NCBI GenBank assembly: GCA_039917855.1
Contig: JBDSIR010000017.1
Location: 1-43,210 of the forward strand
From: CAMLHU01 sp039917855
GTDB lineage: Bacteria; Gemmatimonadota; Gemmatimonadetes; Gemmatimonadales; GWC2-71-9
Reading direction: 5' to 3'
DNA length: 43,210 nucleotides
The first letter of the stretch is position 1. The number at the start of each line of letters is the position of its first letter. The notes below the pieces were generated by a model. It was not told the DNA's origin, made no database searches, and saw nothing but the letters and a program-made list of their open reading frames with translations. Both the position numbers and the translations under genes were made by a program. Shown here piece after piece: positions 22,756-31,088 of this stretch.

Positions 22756-23971
22756 TGGCTGCGCCAGGCGCCTTCTGTACCGGTGCCCAGAACGCCACGA
22801 TCGCCGCGAGCCCCGCCACTCCCGCCGCGACGCAGAACGGCGGCACGAAGCTCCCCAGCGACGCCAGCAGCCCGAACATCGGCGGTCCCACGATCCGGGC
22901 CGACGCGCTCACGCCGTGCAACAGCCCCAGCGCCTGTCCTTGGCGGTCCGCGGGGGTATGACGCGAGACGTAGCCGGCGATCCCCGGGCCCACGAGTCCC
23001 CACCCGGTCCCGATCACCACGAGTGCCAACACCACCATGATCGTCGCGCCCTCCCGGGAGTGCGCCAGCTGGCTCGCACCGGTGAGGGTGCCGAGTCCTA
23101 GACTCAGCAGCATCGCGCCGAGGACGATCAGGGTCCGCTCTCCCATCCGCGGCGCGAGTCGTCCGACCACACCCCCCTGCACGATCGCCGTCACCACGCC
23201 CAGCACCACGAAGAGCGCCGAGATCCGCGACCGGTCGTAGCCCAGATCCCGTTCCGCGAAGAGCGAGAGCAGGACGTAGAGCACCGTGAACCCGAGCGTT
23301 GCGAGGAAGGCCACGACGAGCGGAGTGAATCGCTCCGCCCCCGAGCGCGGCAGGAAGGGCGTTTCGGTAGGAGCCGCCTGACCGCCTGACCGCCCTACCG
23401 CCTTACCGCCTGGCAGCACAAAGAAGGCCACGATGAGGTTCGCCGCCGCGAGCACGGTCGCCACGATGCCGGGGAACGCCGGTCCGAAGAGGCTCGAGAT
23501 GCCGGCGAGGGCGGGGCCGACGATGAAGCCGAGCCCGTAGGCGGCGCCGATCAACCCCATAGCCTTGGCGCGTTCCTCGGGGCGGGTCCGGTCGGCGAGG
23601 TACGCCTGGCCCACCCCCACGGTCGCATCGATCGATCCCGCCACGATCCGGGAGAGCAGGAGCGCGAGGAAGCTCCCCGCCAGTGCGAACATCAGGTAGG
23701 AGAGGGTGCCGCCCGCGAGCGACAGGAGCATCACCGGGCGCCGGCCGATCCGGTCGCTCAGCCGTCCCCAGAGCGGCGCGGCGACCAGCTGCATCGCCGG
23801 GGTCGCGGCGACCAGGAGGCCGATCAGTGCTTCGTTGGAGGTGAACCGGGCGCCGTAGCTCGGCAGCAGCGGCATCACGATGCCGAAGCCGATCAGGTCG
23901 ACGAAGACGGTCAGGAAGACGATGAGTTTGGTGCGATCCCGGATGGGATTGTCGGCGGCGGGGATGGGCAT
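22748..23971 (-). CDS. Major facilitator drug/metabolite exporter (TetA-like)
   Basis: This is a 407-residue MFS transporter with twelve predicted helices. The N-terminus IVFLTVFVDLIGFGIVMPLL and the loop motif GRLSDRIGRRPVMLLSL (motif A) are typical of the DHA1/tetracycline-exporter group. GLIGAAYGLGFIVGPALAG is motif C, which marks antiporters. The central cytoplasmic loop (about residues 187-202) contains GGKAVGRSGGQAAP. It is encoded by five tandem octamers of the type also found just upstream of the gene. The C-terminal residues QKAPGAARS run into intergenic repeat. The substrate is unknown. Confidence 0.85.
   Translation of the reverse strand: MPIPAADNPIRDRTKLIVFLTVFVDLIGFGIVMPLLPSYGARFTSNEALIGLLVAATPAMQLVAAPLWGRLSDRIGRRPVMLLSLAGGTLSYLMFALAGSFLALLLSRIVAGSIDATVGVGQAYLADRTRPEERAKAMGLIGAAYGLGFIVGPALAGISSLFGPAFPGIVATVLAAANLIVAFFVLPGGKAVGRSGGQAAPTETPFLPRSGAERFTPLVVAFLATLGFTVLYVLLSLFAERDLGYDRSRISALFVVLGVVTAIVQGGVVGRLAPRMGERTLIVLGAMLLSLGLGTLTGASQLAHSREGATIMVVLALVVIGTGWGLVGPGIAGYVSRHTPADRQGQALGLLHGVSASARIVGPPMFGLLASLGSFVPPFCVAAGVAGLAAIVAFWAPVQKAPGAARS
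23374..23413. repeat. Octamer array inside the MFS gene
   Basis: Five tandem octamers, CCGCCTGA twice, then CCGCCCTA, CCGCCTTA and CCGCCTGG, encode part of the central loop. They are the reverse complement of the GGCGGTCA/GGCGGTAA array at 23985-24024. Confidence 0.7.
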
Positions 23972-23984
23972 CGCTTGAATTGTA

Positions 23985-24024
23985 GGCGGTCAGGCGGTCG
24001 GGCGGTAAGGCGGTAAGGCGGGTA
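23985..24024. repeat. Octamer array upstream of the MFS gene
   Basis: GGCGGTCA, GGCGGTCG, GGCGGTAA, GGCGGTAA and GGCGGGTA follow each other without spacers, 13 bases before the MFS start codon. Confidence 0.75.
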
Positions 24025-24223
24025 GGCAAGCTCGCACGGAACGGCGATCCAGCGAAGTGTCATCCCGAGGAGAGCGAGGGATCTACTCAGCAAAGAGCGG
24101 CGTTGGTGCTCACGCGTCGGTCAATGTCGGCTAGATCCCTCGCTCTTCCTTCGCTGCGCTCAGGACAAGGCTCGGGATGACACCTAGTTAGTTCGCCGTT
24201 CCGTGCGAGCTCGCCTACCCGCC
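24017..24223. repeat. Nested palindromes, family B copy 2 inside a 31-bp inverted repeat
   Basis: Outer arms at 24017-24047 and 24193-24223 are inverted copies of 31 bases with one mismatch (GCTCGCACGGAACGGCGA is the core). Inside lies a complete family B palindrome at 24058-24182, with perfect 12-base ends TGTCATCCCGAG and CTCGGGATGACA and inner GCGAGGGATCTA/TAGATCCCTCGC arms. The stretch 23972-24325 between the MFS and zinc-ribbon genes holds no gene. Confidence 0.75.
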
Positions 24224-24279
24224 CCTTCCTCGCGGCCGAGTCGCGCTACGCGCTCCTGTGGGCCGCTTCGGTCGCCGCC
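24219..24279 (-). repeat. 61-bp dispersed repeat, minus-strand copy
   Basis: This is the reverse complement of 20685-20745 with one mismatch. It directly abuts the nested palindromes and is followed by GCCTACCC and GGCCCACY octamers up to about 24315. Confidence 0.75.
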
Positions 24280-24325
24280 TACCCGCCTACCCACTGGCCC
24301 ACCGGCCCACTGGCAGTCCGTCCGC

Positions 24326-24583
24326 CTAGTGTTTTGGCACCGGTGCCCGTTCCGGCGGCGGCAGGTCACTGCGCGACAGGTAGCTGGCGACTCGGCCACA
24401 GGCGTCGCAGTGCAACGTGACCCGCCCCGCCTCGGCGGGATCGTATCGGATCGAACGTTTGGGGGTCCGCAGCACTTTCGCGGCACCACAACTGGGACAA
24501 ATGAGGGACTTCCCCTCACGATCCAGCGCAATGAGGGTCAGGGCTTCTCCGGCCCGATACTCCTTGATGCCACGGCGTCCCAC
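24326..24583 (-). CDS. Small zinc-ribbon protein
   Basis: This is an 85-residue cytoplasmic protein. The start is GTG at 24583, because the longer frame upstream is octamer repeat. Two CxxC pairs, LICPSCGAAK and LHCDACGRVA, about 29 residues apart, form a likely zinc ribbon. The N-terminal part IKEYRAGEALTLIALDREGK resembles a small beta domain. The last residues are proline-rich. Function unknown; nucleic acid binding is a guess. Confidence 0.6.
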   Translation of the reverse strand: MGRRGIKEYRAGEALTLIALDREGKSLICPSCGAAKVLRTPKRSIRYDPAEAGRVTLHCDACGRVASYLSRSDLPPPERAPVPKH

Positions 24584-24807
24584 GGAGAGTTCTTCCCGGC
24601 CCGGGGGGGCACCCCGGGACCTCCTGCCAATATGTGGGCCAGTGGGCCAGTGGGCCAGACGCTTCGGGATCGTCACCTGCCTATCTGCCCCGGCCCGCTG
24701 GCCCACCGGCCCGCTGGCCCACCGGCCCACTGGGCCCCTGGCCCACTTGCCGACCGGCCCACTGGCCCCCTGTGACGTGGCGCACACTGAGAAGGTGCCC
24801 CTGCCGG
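24584..24807. repeat. Octamer arrays and no gene
   Basis: GGGCCAGT occurs three times in tandem near 24638-24660. A long run of GGCCCRCY octamers (GGCCCGCT, GGCCCACC, GGCCCACT) fills about 24690-24770. The two runs are inverted relative to each other around TCGGGATCGTCACCTGCC. No open reading frame with sensible composition is present. Confidence 0.65.
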
Positions 24808-24836
24808 TTGCCGACCCCGGGAGCGGCCGGTACATT
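24808..24836 (+). promoter_or_regulatory. Promoter of the TPR/CsgG-like lipoprotein operon
   Basis: TTGCCG (24808-24813) and TACATT (24831-24836) are separated by exactly 17 bases. They match the -35 and -10 consensus in four of six positions each. The leader before the ATG at 24869 would be about 25 bases. Confidence 0.5.
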
Positions 24837-24868
24837 CAATTTCTCCACGGAATCCCGGGAACCATACC

Positions 24869-26179
24869 ATGCCACAGTTCCATCGATCCCTCCCGCTCGC
24901 CTTCGCGGTGGCCCTCCTGGCCGGCTGCTCCGCAGGGATGGGCGCCAACCAGGTCGCGCCGAATGACACCCCCGCGCTCGAGGCGCAGGTGGCACAGCGA
25001 CCGACCGACGGGGTGCTGCTCACCCGGCTGGGCGTGGCCTACTATGGCCAGAAGAACTGGACCCGGGCCCGCGACGTGCTCCAGGCGGCGGTGGTGCTGG
25101 ATCGCTCCAACTATCGCGGCCTGATCTATCTCGGACTAAGCTACGAAGAACTCGGCCAGCTCGACTCCGCGCGGGCCACCTACACCCAGGCCCGGCTCCG
25201 CGCCCGCGGCAACCGCCAGCGCACCGAACTCGACAACCGGCTCCAGCTCCTGACCCACAAGGAGATCCAGGTGGCCGCCCGGGCGGCGCTGGCCCAGGAG
25301 GCGACGCTCTCCCAGACGCCTCCCGAAGCCAACACCATCGCGGTCTTCCCGTTCCGCTACGTCGGCACCAACGAAGATCTGCGCCCCCTCGAGCGCGGCA
25401 TCGCCCAGCTCATCGTGGCCGACCTCGGCAAGGTGGGCAGCCTGAAGCTGCTCGAACGCGAGCAGGTCCAGGCGCTGGTCGATGAGATGCAGCTGGCCTC
25501 GTCGGGTCGGGTCGATCCCGCCACCGGCGCGCGCTCGGGGCGGATACTCCGGGCCCAGAACGTGGTCCAGGGCTCGATCCAGGAGCCGGCACCCGAGACG
25601 ATCCAGCTCGACGCCAGCGCCATCAACAGCGTGAGTTCGAGCGTGTCCGCCACCGGGTCGGCGGGGGGCACGATGCAGCAGCTCCTCGATGCCCAGAAAC
25701 AGGTGGTCTATCAGCTCATCGACCGGCTCGGCATTGCGCTCACACCGGCGGAACGCACCTCGCTCGAGGAGCGTCCCACCAAGGACCTCCAGGCCTTCCT
25801 GCTCTACAGCCGCGGCCTCGCCGCGGAAGATGCCGGTGACTTCGCCGCCGCTGCCAACCTGTTCAACCAGGCGGCCCAGCGCGATCCGTCGTTCCGCGAC
25901 GCCGGGAGCCGAGCCTCCGCGAGCCAGTCGATGTCGGCCGCAAGCAGCACCCCCGGCGACCAGATGGCCGGGACCGGTGACCAGGGGAGTGAGCCTGGCT
26001 CGATCCGCGAGCTTGCCGACGCCATCAATCCGTCCACCGGCAGCCAGACCGACACGCGCTCCGATGCGCTGACGGTCCCGCCCGTCCAGCGTCCCGGTCT
26101 GCCGGAGTCCCAGGGCCAGGACAATGTGATCCCGGGCGTGCTGAACGGGACCATCATCATCATCATCCCCCGCCCGTGA
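24869..26179 (+). CDS. TPR and CsgG-like lipoprotein
   Basis: This is a 436-residue lipoprotein. The lipobox ALLAGC puts the cysteine near residue 20. Residues 45-130 contain TPR-like repeats (LLTRLGVAYYGQKNWTRARD, YRGLIYLGLSYEELGQLDSA). Residues 150-290 resemble the CsgG/curli-assembly fold: TIAVFPFRYVGTNEDLRPLE, then QLIVADLGKVGSLKLLEREQ. Another TPR-like helix pair follows near 315-350, then a low-complexity tail ending in GTIIIIIPRP. It overlaps the following barrel gene by GTGA. The pair is probably an outer-membrane-associated assembly or export unit. Confidence 0.75.
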   Translation: MPQFHRSLPLAFAVALLAGCSAGMGANQVAPNDTPALEAQVAQRPTDGVLLTRLGVAYYGQKNWTRARDVLQAAVVLDRSNYRGLIYLGLSYEELGQLDSARATYTQARLRARGNRQRTELDNRLQLLTHKEIQVAARAALAQEATLSQTPPEANTIAVFPFRYVGTNEDLRPLERGIAQLIVADLGKVGSLKLLEREQVQALVDEMQLASSGRVDPATGARSGRILRAQNVVQGSIQEPAPETIQLDASAINSVSSSVSATGSAGGTMQQLLDAQKQVVYQLIDRLGIALTPAERTSLEERPTKDLQAFLLYSRGLAAEDAGDFAAAANLFNQAAQRDPSFRDAGSRASASQSMSAASSTPGDQMAGTGDQGSEPGSIRELADAINPSTGSQTDTRSDALTVPPVQRPGLPESQGQDNVIPGVLNGTIIIIIPRP

Positions 26180-27321
26180 GGTCGCCGATGCGCCCCTTCC
26201 GCCTCGCCCTCGCCGCCCTCGCTTCGCTGGCGCTCAGCGCAAGCCTCGTCGCCACGCCCGCGGCCGCGCAGGGGAATGGCTTCTACAGCGGCAAGTCCGC
26301 CACCACCGGCGTTCAGTTCAAGAGCTACTCCTTCGGTGACGGCGCGGAGTTCGAGAAGGCGACGCAGTTCGCCATCCCGTTCGCGATCGTGGTCCCGGTC
26401 AGCCAGCGGTTCTCGGTCGACATGGGCACCTTCTACGCAATGACGTCCGCCACGACCGCGACCGGCGGCGCCCGCAGCGTCAGCGGCCTCACCGACGTGC
26501 AGCTCCGCGGCAGTTACATGCTCGGGCGCGACGCCGCGGTCCTCTCGCTCCTCGTCAACCTCCCGACGGGGACCAAGTTCTCGAGCGACGACGCCCTCAC
26601 CGCCGGCGCCGCGGCATCGAATTTCCTGCTCTTTCCGGTCAACAGCTACGCCAACGGGTTCTCGGTCACCGCCGGCGTCGGTGTCGCCAAGCGGATCGGG
26701 GAGTGGGGCATCGGGTTGGCGGGGAGCGCCCGGATGAGTGCCGAGTACCAGCCATTCTCCGGCGCAGCCGATACTACCTATGCACCTGGATTCGAGGGAC
26801 GGATCCGTCTCGGCGCCGACCGCAATGTCGGACAGGGCCGCGTCCGCTTCGGCCTCACCTACAGCACCTACGGCGACGATACGTTCGGCGCCGGCAGCGG
26901 GGCGGATACCAAGTACTCCCCCGGGAGCCGGTTCATCGCCGAAGGGGCGTACAGCTGGCCCGGTCTCGGGGGCACGATGAGCGCGTATGTGTGGGACTAC
27001 TACCGGATGACCGGCGCGGCCGACAGCGCCAGCGTCAGCAACGGCGAGAACATCATCGCCGCCGGCCTGATGGCGCGCCGCCCGATGTCGCCCACCACCA
27101 CGTTCGAGCCCGCCATCGAGGGACGCTTCTGGTCCTACAACGGGGGTGCTGGCGGTGGCAAGGTGGTCGGGCTCGTCGCGGGGCTTCGGCACCGCCTCAA
27201 CGATCGTGTCTCGGTGGTGCCGAACATCAGAGCCGAGTTCGGGACACTCGACTTGGTCGGAGGCAGCTCGGCCAGCCTGACCGGACTCGGCGCTTCGGTC
27301 TTTCTTCGGTACGGATTCTAG
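26176..27321 (+). CDS. Outer-membrane beta-barrel protein
   Basis: This is a 381-residue exported protein. The start is GTG at 26176, overlapping the lipoprotein stop; ATG at 26188 is the alternative. The signal peptide ends at ATPAAAQG. Alternating aromatic/small-residue strands run through the whole protein. The C-terminal strand GLGASVFLRYGF ends in phenylalanine, the outer-membrane insertion signature. Translational coupling to the CsgG/TPR lipoprotein suggests they act together. The cargo is unknown. Confidence 0.8.
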   Translation: MRSPMRPFRLALAALASLALSASLVATPAAAQGNGFYSGKSATTGVQFKSYSFGDGAEFEKATQFAIPFAIVVPVSQRFSVDMGTFYAMTSATTATGGARSVSGLTDVQLRGSYMLGRDAAVLSLLVNLPTGTKFSSDDALTAGAAASNFLLFPVNSYANGFSVTAGVGVAKRIGEWGIGLAGSARMSAEYQPFSGAADTTYAPGFEGRIRLGADRNVGQGRVRFGLTYSTYGDDTFGAGSGADTKYSPGSRFIAEGAYSWPGLGGTMSAYVWDYYRMTGAADSASVSNGENIIAAGLMARRPMSPTTTFEPAIEGRFWSYNGGAGGGKVVGLVAGLRHRLNDRVSVVPNIRAEFGTLDLVGGSSASLTGLGASVFLRYGF

Positions 27322-27349
27322 CTGACCCCCCCGGCAGGGGTGCCAGAAT

Positions 27350-27385
27350 GGCGGTCTGCCTCGGGCAGGCCGCCGTTCTTCTTTC
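27350..27385 (+). terminator. Rho-independent terminator after the barrel gene
   Basis: GGCGGTCTGCC and GGCAGGCCGCC pair over 11 bases (one G-U) around a TCG loop, followed by GTTCTTCTTTC. It closes the lipoprotein/barrel operon. Confidence 0.75.
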
Positions 27386-27502
27386 ATGCTTGACTGGGAC
27401 AGGGGGCGTGCCCTACGTTGCCGCGCATCGTGGGGACATGCAGCGGGGCCGTGAGGCCTTCTGGAGCCGCCACCCCCCATCACCCAGCGACCAAGGTCAG
27501 GC

Positions 27503-27862
27503 GTGGCGACAGAACTCGGCAGCACTCAGATATCGACCCTCCTGGAGACCCTCCCCGGGATCGCCAACGTGCTCCGGAGCCCGGTGGCCGACGCCCTGGT
27601 GAATGTCATCCGCGCAGCGGCCCGCCTCACCGACTTCGCCCTCGACGACGCGGAGGAGCTGGTCAAGTACTCGGTGCGCCGCGGCCTCCTGGGCTCCGAG
27701 GAAGGGGATCGCCTGCTCGAGGACGTGCGTGCCGCCGCGCGCAAGCGCGAGGAGCGCGCGGCCGATCGGGCCCAGGCGCATCATCCGGTCAAGAAGGCGC
27801 ACAAGAAGCCCGCGGGGAAAAAGAAGGCCACCCCGAAGGCCGCGAAGAAGAAAAAGAGGTGA
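27503..27862 (+). CDS. Small protein with a lysine-rich, histone-like tail
   Basis: This is a 119-residue GTG-start cytoplasmic protein. Residues 1-75 are helical (ISTLLETLPGIANVLRSPVA, LTDFALDDAEELVKYSVRRG). From about residue 78 the sequence is highly basic and ends in KKAHKKPAGKKKATPKAAKK. Such tails occur in phasin-like and histone-H1-like bacterial proteins that bind polyanions such as DNA. I cannot assign it to either family. It is followed at once by a strong hairpin terminator. Confidence 0.65.
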   Translation: MATELGSTQISTLLETLPGIANVLRSPVADALVNVIRAAARLTDFALDDAEELVKYSVRRGLLGSEEGDRLLEDVRAAARKREERAADRAQAHHPVKKAHKKPAGKKKATPKAAKKKKR

Positions 27863-27953
27863 GCTGGGAGTTCGGAGGGGTGCAATGAAAAGACCCGTGC
27901 TTATCGGCACGGGTCTTCGCTATTCACCCCTCCCAACTCCTAACTCCTAACTC
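27862..27953. terminator. Bidirectional terminator with flanking heptamers
   Basis: AAGACCCGTGC (27890-27900) and GCACGGGTCTT (27907-27917) form a perfect 11-bp stem with TTATCG loop. Outer arms GAGTTCGGAGGGGTG and CACCCCTCCCAACTC pair as well, and CCTAACT heptamers follow. It separates the converging genes 27503-27862 and 27955-29664. Confidence 0.8.
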
Positions 27954-27954
27954 G

Positions 27955-29664
27955 TCAGGTCCGGAACTCCCCCACCAGCTGAGTGAGCCGCTGGGCGCCC
28001 TGCAGCAGTTCGCTCGCGGATGAGGCCATCTCTTCGGTGCTCGCGCTCTGTTCTTCGGCGGCCGCGGTGACCTGCTGGCTCGAGCTGGCGTGCTCGTTCG
28101 CGGCCATGGCGACCTGGGCGGTCTTCTGGGTGACGTGCCCCGCCACTTCACGGGTCCGTTCGGCCTGGGACCGGAACTGGATCGCGGACGCCTCGACCTC
28201 CTCGATGGCCTTGGAGATCTCGTCGAGGCCGCGGGCGGCCGCGCTGGCGACCCCTTCGATACCGACCACTTTTCGAGTGCCGGCGTCCATCGTCGCGGAC
28301 ACCTCGAGGATCTTGTTGTGGATGGTCTTGACCGTCTTGGTGACGTTCTCGGCGGCGCGGGCCGAGCTGTCTGCCAGGCCGCGGACCTCGTCGGCCACCA
28401 CCGCGAAGCCGCGGCCATGTTCACCGGCGCGCGCCGCCTCGATGGCGGCGTTGAGCGCCAGCAGGTTGGTCTGTGACGAGATCTGCTTGATGAGGTCGAT
28501 GAACTCGGTGATCGACTCCGACAGCGTCTCGAGCTCCGCCACCTCCCTGGCGCTGGTGGTGACCACTTCGCGCACGTCGAGGAGGGTCTGGCCCGCGGCG
28601 CCCACGCCGGCCCGATGCCGCGCCGCCACCGAACGGATCTCCTCGCCCAGGCGGACCACGCGGGCCGCCGCCTCGGCGTTCTGGGTGGCCGAGTCGCGGA
28701 GCGATTCGAGCAGCCCGTCGGCCTCGCGGAGTCCCTGCACCTGATGCTCCGCCGAGGTCGACACCCGCACCATCGCGGTCGAGATCTCGCCGCTCGACGC
28801 CGCGAGCTCTTCGCTCATCGCGCTGAAGTCGCCGGCGCTGCTGCTGATGGCCTGCGACTCGCGGACCACCGCGCCGAGCACCTGGCGGAGCCGGGCCCCC
28901 ATGCCGTCCATCGCGTTGGCGAGGGAGGCCAGTTCCACCGGCATCGAGCCGAGCTGCACCGGCCGGAGGTCCCCGGCGCCGAAGCGATCGGCGGCGGCCA
29001 CCAGCCGCTTGAGCGGAGTGCGCACCGACCGCAGGGTCAGGAACGCCACCAGCAGGCCGAAGCCCACCGCGCTCAGCGCCACCACCACCAGCAGGGTGCC
29101 GCGGTCGCGGGCCGACGTCTGGATCATCTCGGTGCTCTGCAGCGCCCGCTGGCTCAGGGTCGAAGTCAGCGCGCGGACGTGCCGGGTCAACCCGTCGGCG
29201 GGGCCGCGCGCCCTGTCGGCCATCGCGCGGGCCTCGGGGGCGCGGTCGAGGTCGGCCAGCGCGTGGGCCAGGGCGTACTGCACTTCGACCGCGGCCTGTT
29301 CGTCGGCCAGCTGATTGACGGCGTAACGCTCGTCCTGGGTGAGGCCCGAGAGTTTCCGGAAGCGCGCCTGGAAGGCGTAGGCACTGTCGCCGTTCATCCG
29401 GAATTCGTGCCGGAGGCGGTCGCTCGGTTCCACCAGATACTGCTCGGCGGAGCGGATCTCCTGCATCACAGCGCCCACCAGGCCGCTGCCGAGTTCATTC
29501 GACATCACGATCCGGTCGAGCTCGTGGTCCACCTGGTCGCGGGTGGACTTGAGGGTGGTGAAACCGATCCAGGCGAGGACGAGCGCCAGGACGACCAGCA
29601 CGCCCATGCCGCCGCCGACGAACCAGCTCACGCTGTTGAAAGTGAAGCGACGTTCGGTGCTCAT
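27955..29664 (-). CDS. Methyl-accepting chemotaxis protein
   Basis: This is a 569-residue transmembrane chemoreceptor. The first helix is near residues 14-36, a four-helix-bundle periplasmic sensor follows to about 185, and the second helix is near 190-212. HAMP then follows (RSVRTPLKRLVAAADRFGAG). The cytoplasmic hairpin tip reads ISSQTNLLALNAAIEAARAG, then GRGFAVVADEVRGLADSSAR, which contacts CheA and CheW. The start ATG overlaps the stop of the periplasmic binding protein gene (ATGA), suggesting that protein presents the ligand. No other che genes are in the window. Confidence 0.93.
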   Translation of the reverse strand: MSTERRFTFNSVSWFVGGGMGVLVVLALVLAWIGFTTLKSTRDQVDHELDRIVMSNELGSGLVGAVMQEIRSAEQYLVEPSDRLRHEFRMNGDSAYAFQARFRKLSGLTQDERYAVNQLADEQAAVEVQYALAHALADLDRAPEARAMADRARGPADGLTRHVRALTSTLSQRALQSTEMIQTSARDRGTLLVVVALSAVGFGLLVAFLTLRSVRTPLKRLVAAADRFGAGDLRPVQLGSMPVELASLANAMDGMGARLRQVLGAVVRESQAISSSAGDFSAMSEELAASSGEISTAMVRVSTSAEHQVQGLREADGLLESLRDSATQNAEAAARVVRLGEEIRSVAARHRAGVGAAGQTLLDVREVVTTSAREVAELETLSESITEFIDLIKQISSQTNLLALNAAIEAARAGEHGRGFAVVADEVRGLADSSARAAENVTKTVKTIHNKILEVSATMDAGTRKVVGIEGVASAAARGLDEISKAIEEVEASAIQFRSQAERTREVAGHVTQKTAQVAMAANEHASSSQQVTAAAEEQSASTEEMASSASELLQGAQRLTQLVGEFRT

Positions 29665-30836
29665 TGGGTACCCTCCACGGCGTGGACCTCGCCGCCCTGC
29701 GCCCGTGCGATCAGGACCCGCTTCTCGGGCACATCGCCCAGGGAGTCGAACGCGATCCGGCCGGAGATCCCTTCATACGCCGGCCGGACGGTGCCGACCT
29801 GGGCGAGGGCGTTGCGCAGCCGCACGCGATCGGTGCCGACATCCGCGATGAGCTTGGCCAGCAGGTTCACCGCGTCATAGGTCGCGATGGCGGTCTGGTT
29901 GGGCGCCGGTTCCTGCTGGAAGGCGGCGCGGTACTGGGCCACCCACGCGATGTTGGTCGGGGTCGCGAGGTTGGCCAGGTACGCCGCCGTCTGGTAGCTC
30001 CCTTCGGCGACCGGTCCCTCGCGTTCGAGTCCTTCGATGCCGTCGCCGCCGAGGAAGGGGATCGTCACGTGGCGGGTGCGCACCATCCGGAGCAGCTCGA
30101 TGCCGTCGGTCTCATAGCTCGCGGCAAGGATGAACTGGACCCGCGGGTCGATCGAGATCCGGTCCAGGAAGGGTGCGGCCTCCTTGACCCGGTCCGGCAG
30201 GTACGGATCGCTCGTCACCACCGAGCCGCCGAGCCGGACGAACTCCTCCTCGAAGGCCTTTCGGAATCCGCGGCCATAGTTGTTGTTCATGTATAGTACG
30301 CTGCCGCGCTCGAGTCGGAGCGTCTGCCGGACGAAGCGGGCCAGCGCGGCGGCGTGCGAAAGGTCGCTCGGGCAGACCCGGAAGGTCCACTCGCCGGCGC
30401 TGGTGATATCGGGCGAGCTGCCGGAGGGGGTGATCTGGAGGACCGCGTTGGCGGGGTCGTTGAAGACCGGGGCCGAAGCGAGGGTCGGGCCGGAGAAGGA
30501 GCCGCCGATCACCGCGACGACATCGCTCCTGGCGAGACTCAGGGCCGCCATGACCGCGGAATCGGGTTCCCCCTTGTCGTCAGCCTCGACCAGCTCGATC
30601 ATCCGGCCGTTGATCCCGCCGGCGGCGTTGATCTGGGAGGCGGCGAGCTGAGCGCCGAAACGCTGCGGCCTGCCGACGGGGTCGCCGAACGTGCCAAGCA
30701 GGCCGATGCGGATGGGCGCGTGCCCTCCACAGGAGGACACACCCACCAAGGTCAGCGCCGAAAGCGCCATCCACAACAGCCGCGCAGGCACGCGCGGGAC
30801 CGGCAAACGCCGTGTTCCGATCACACCGGACTCCAT
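29661..30836 (-). CDS. Branched-chain amino acid-type periplasmic binding lipoprotein
   Basis: This is a 391-residue solute-binding protein (Peripla_BP_6, LivJ-like). The ATG at 30836 is chosen; a GTG at 30863 would add nine residues. The lipobox LVGVSSC places the lipid-bearing cysteine near residue 36. IRIGLLGTFGDPVGRPQRFG is the usual first strand and loop, and AAGGINGRMIELVEADDKGE and VAVIGGSFSGPTLASAPVFN follow the family. No ABC permease or ATPase genes adjoin it. Instead it overlaps a chemoreceptor gene, so a sensing rather than uptake role is likely. Confidence 0.85.
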   Translation of the reverse strand: MESGVIGTRRLPVPRVPARLLWMALSALTLVGVSSCGGHAPIRIGLLGTFGDPVGRPQRFGAQLAASQINAAGGINGRMIELVEADDKGEPDSAVMAALSLARSDVVAVIGGSFSGPTLASAPVFNDPANAVLQITPSGSSPDITSAGEWTFRVCPSDLSHAAALARFVRQTLRLERGSVLYMNNNYGRGFRKAFEEEFVRLGGSVVTSDPYLPDRVKEAAPFLDRISIDPRVQFILAASYETDGIELLRMVRTRHVTIPFLGGDGIEGLEREGPVAEGSYQTAAYLANLATPTNIAWVAQYRAAFQQEPAPNQTAIATYDAVNLLAKLIADVGTDRVRLRNALAQVGTVRPAYEGISGRIAFDSLGDVPEKRVLIARAQGGEVHAVEGTQ

Positions 30837-31002
30837 CGAGCCAACGGGGCTGCCGAACGCCACAGGGGGGCAGCGTCGGCCATATGACGGGGGGTTCGTC
30901 GGAAGGGGACGACTGGCTAGAAATTACCCCCCCGGAGTGGAGACTCGCTACCCCCCTGACCATGCGGCTCCTCCCTCCAGCTCGGAGATATTGCCACTCC
31001 AC

Positions 31003-31072
31003 CTCACCCCCCGACCCCCTCTCCTGCGAACGACCTCACCCCCCGACCCCCTCTCCCTTATGGGAGAGGGGG
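31003..31072. repeat. Direct repeat and hairpin of the CCCCCTCTCCC class
   Basis: CCTCACCCCCCGACCCCCTC occurs twice, at about 31003 and 31034. The second copy continues into a perfect CCCCCTCTCCC/GGGAGAGGGGG hairpin (31047-31057 and 31062-31072). It ends 16 bases before the Smr gene. Confidence 0.6.
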
Positions 31073-31088
31073 TGCGTATCTCTTCTTG

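Noticed and set aside
25804..27525. 573-codon minus-strand reading frame opposite the lipoprotein/barrel operon
   Set aside because: It is a shadow of two genes with signal peptides, lipobox and a barrel C-terminus; no domain is visible in it.
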